Shown here piece by piece: positions 11,856-13,115 of a stretch of DNA of 13,115 nucleotides. The stretch is taken from contig CAKTFD010000063.1 in the NCBI GenBank assembly GCA_934553285.1, positions 1-13,115 of the forward strand, in the 5' to 3' direction. The position numbers and the translations under genes were made by a program. The stretch comes from an uncultured Faecalibacterium sp. Its GTDB lineage: Bacteria > Bacillota > Clostridia > Oscillospirales > Ruminococcaceae. How positions within the stretch are numbered: position 1 is the stretch's first letter; each line of letters begins with the position of its first letter. The notes below the pieces were generated by a model that had not been told where the DNA came from, ran no database searches, and saw nothing but the letters and a program-made list of their open reading frames with translations.

Positions 11856-13115
11856 TCAGGCCAGATCTCCGTCATTAAAGGGGTCGCCGCACTCCGGGCA
11901 GAACTTGGGCGGGTGCGCGGGGTCTGCCGGCTCCCAGCCGCACTTGCTGCATTTGTATCTGGGAGCTGCAGTGGGCCGGGGCTTGCCGCACTCGGCGCAG
12001 AACTTACCCTTGTTTACAGCACCGCAGCTGCAGGTCCAGCTTTCCGCAGCAGCAGGGCGGGGTTTGCCGCACTCCGGGCAGAATTTGCCGGTAACGGTAG
12101 CGCCGCAGCTGCACTGCCAGCTGTTAGCAGGCACTGCCACCTGCTGGGGAGCATCCACGCTGTCCGGATGGACCTGCTGGCCCATGGCAAACAGGTTTTG
12201 GGCGTTCATGCCGCCCATACCGCCTGCACCGGCGGCCATGCCCATGCCCATAAAGCCGGTCAAGGCACCGGCGGTGTTGCCGGCGGCGGTCTTCATAGCA
12301 TCGATCTGGCCGCCTACCAGACGGGCTGCAGCGGTGGTGGGGTCGGTGGTCATGGCGTTTTCTTCCCACTCGGTGATCTTCTTCTGCTGTTCCTCCGGGA
12401 TGGAGAGCGAGTTGATGTTGAAGGAGAATACCTCAATACCGCGCTTTTTGCGCCAGATGTTGGAAAGCTGCTCGTTGAGCGCTTCCGAGATCTCCAGCGT
12501 ATGGGCAGGGATCTCGTAATACTGCACCTTTTTGGCCGAAAGGGTGGCGAGAGCGGGCTGCAGTGCATTCATCAGCTCGCTCTTGAGCCGGGGGGCAAGC
12601 TCCTCGGCATCGTACTGGGTGGAAACGTTGCTGCACACGTTGGTGTAGAACAGCAGCGGGTCGCAGATGCGGCAGGTAAAGCTGCCGTTGCAGCGCAGAT
12701 TGACCGAGAGCTTATAGCCCCGCTCCTCGCTGACCACCACCCGGAAGGGGATGGGGGTGGCGGTGCCGTACAGGATCTCGCCCAGCTCCTTGGTGTTGAT
12801 GTAGTACACCCGCTGGTCCTTGCCGGTGTCGCCGCCGTAGGTAAAGCGCTTGGCTACGGTCTGGAAGGTAGCTGCCAGACTGTCGCCGAAGTTGCCGGTG
12901 AACACGCTGGGCTCGGTGGATGCGTCAAAGGTGAACTCGCCCGGTTCGGCGCACACCTCCACCACGCGGCCCTGCTCCACGATGAGCATACACTGTCCGT
13001 CTGCCACGGCGATGCCGCTGCCGTTGGTGATGATGTTGTCCTCGCCGTTGTTGGAGCTGCGGCGGGAGGTGCGCTTCTGGCCCTTGACCATCAGCACATC
13101 TTTGTCCAGAGAATC
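11856..13115 (-). CDS. SPFH-domain protein with C-terminal zinc ribbons (YdjI/virion-core-like; 5' end beyond window)
   Basis: 419 codons are present and the frame stays open to the right edge (it reads DSLDKD before VLMVKGQ), so the true start is outside; the GTG near 13097 is internal. The SPFH/band-7 domain covers about residues 5-255: GSGIAVADGQCMLIVEQGR, EPGEFTFD, KDQRVYYINTKELG, SVNLRCNGSFTCRI, and a helical stalk ending GIEVFSFNINSLSIPEEQQKKI. An Ala/Gly/Met-rich linker (about 280-315) leads to three zinc ribbons with cysteines at 335/337/346/349, 362/364/373/376 and 389/392/406/409. No membrane helix is visible, in line with a peripheral scaffold. In B. subtilis YdjI of this type is required to bring PspA to the membrane through YdjG/YdjH. 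It heads the visible operon; a pspA-like gene may lie just upstream. Confidence 0.9.
   Translation of the reverse strand, partial: DSLDKDVLMVKGQKRTSRRSSNNGEDNIITNGSGIAVADGQCMLIVEQGRVVEVCAEPGEFTFDASTEPSVFTGNFGDSLAATFQTVAKRFTYGGDTGKDQRVYYINTKELGEILYGTATPIPFRVVVSEERGYKLSVNLRCNGSFTCRICDPLLFYTNVCSNVSTQYDAEELAPRLKSELMNALQPALATLSAKKVQYYEIPAHTLEISEALNEQLSNIWRKKRGIEVFSFNINSLSIPEEQQKKITEWEENAMTTDPTTAAARLVGGQIDAMKTAAGNTAGALTGFMGMGMAAGAGGMGGMNAQNLFAMGQQVHPDSVDAPQQVAVPANSWQCSCGATVTGKFCPECGKPRPAAAESWTCSCGAVNKGKFCAECGKPRPTAAPRYKCSKCGWEPADPAHPPKFCPECGDPFNDGDLA

Overview
This window looks like chromosomal DNA of a human-gut type Firmicute of the Oscillospiraceae/Ruminococcaceae, possibly Faecalibacterium or a close relative. 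The reasons are a moderately high GC content, Gram-positive style strong Shine-Dalgarno sites (AAAGGAG), SPFH/zinc-ribbon and lipoprotein families typical of gut Clostridia, and a GGAAGGTGGCGC...GGATGAGGGGG intergenic repeat of a kind I recall from such genomes. The genus is an inference; the sequence does not prove it.

Left part (1-3531): ordinary core genes. The N-terminal three quarters of the translational GTPase TypA/BipA runs leftward off the window. A beta-CASP metallo-beta-lactamase RNase-like protein diverges from it and starts with TTG. It is followed by a tRNA-Ala(GGC) gene with a near-perfect sigma-A promoter and a strong intrinsic terminator.

Middle part (3532-4952): a small accessory islet of lower GC. 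It holds a Phd/YefM antitoxin - RelE/ParE toxin pair with its own promoter and terminator. Next come two tiny predicted membrane peptides on the minus strand (a possible type I toxin-like locus), two hairpins and an interspersed repeat.

Right part (4953-13115): nine co-directional minus-strand genes with mostly 13-48 base gaps, probably one operon entering from the right edge. In transcription order they are: SPFH-domain/zinc-ribbon protein (YdjI-like, 5' end outside the window), zinc-ribbon membrane protein (YdjG-like), TPM-domain membrane protein (YdjH-like), a 143-residue two-helix membrane protein with a winged-helix-like tail, a DUF6935-like soluble protein, two paralogous lipoproteins, a cytoplasmic UshA/5'-nucleotidase family metallophosphatase, and a last small secreted protein or lipoprotein.

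The first three match the set that in Bacillus subtilis (ydjG, ydjH, ydjI) accompanies the phage-shock protein PspA and links it to the membrane. The window therefore probably shows a membrane-surface or envelope-stress complex with a lineage-specific group of membrane, lipoprotein and phosphatase partners. That extended cluster is the most interesting part of the window.
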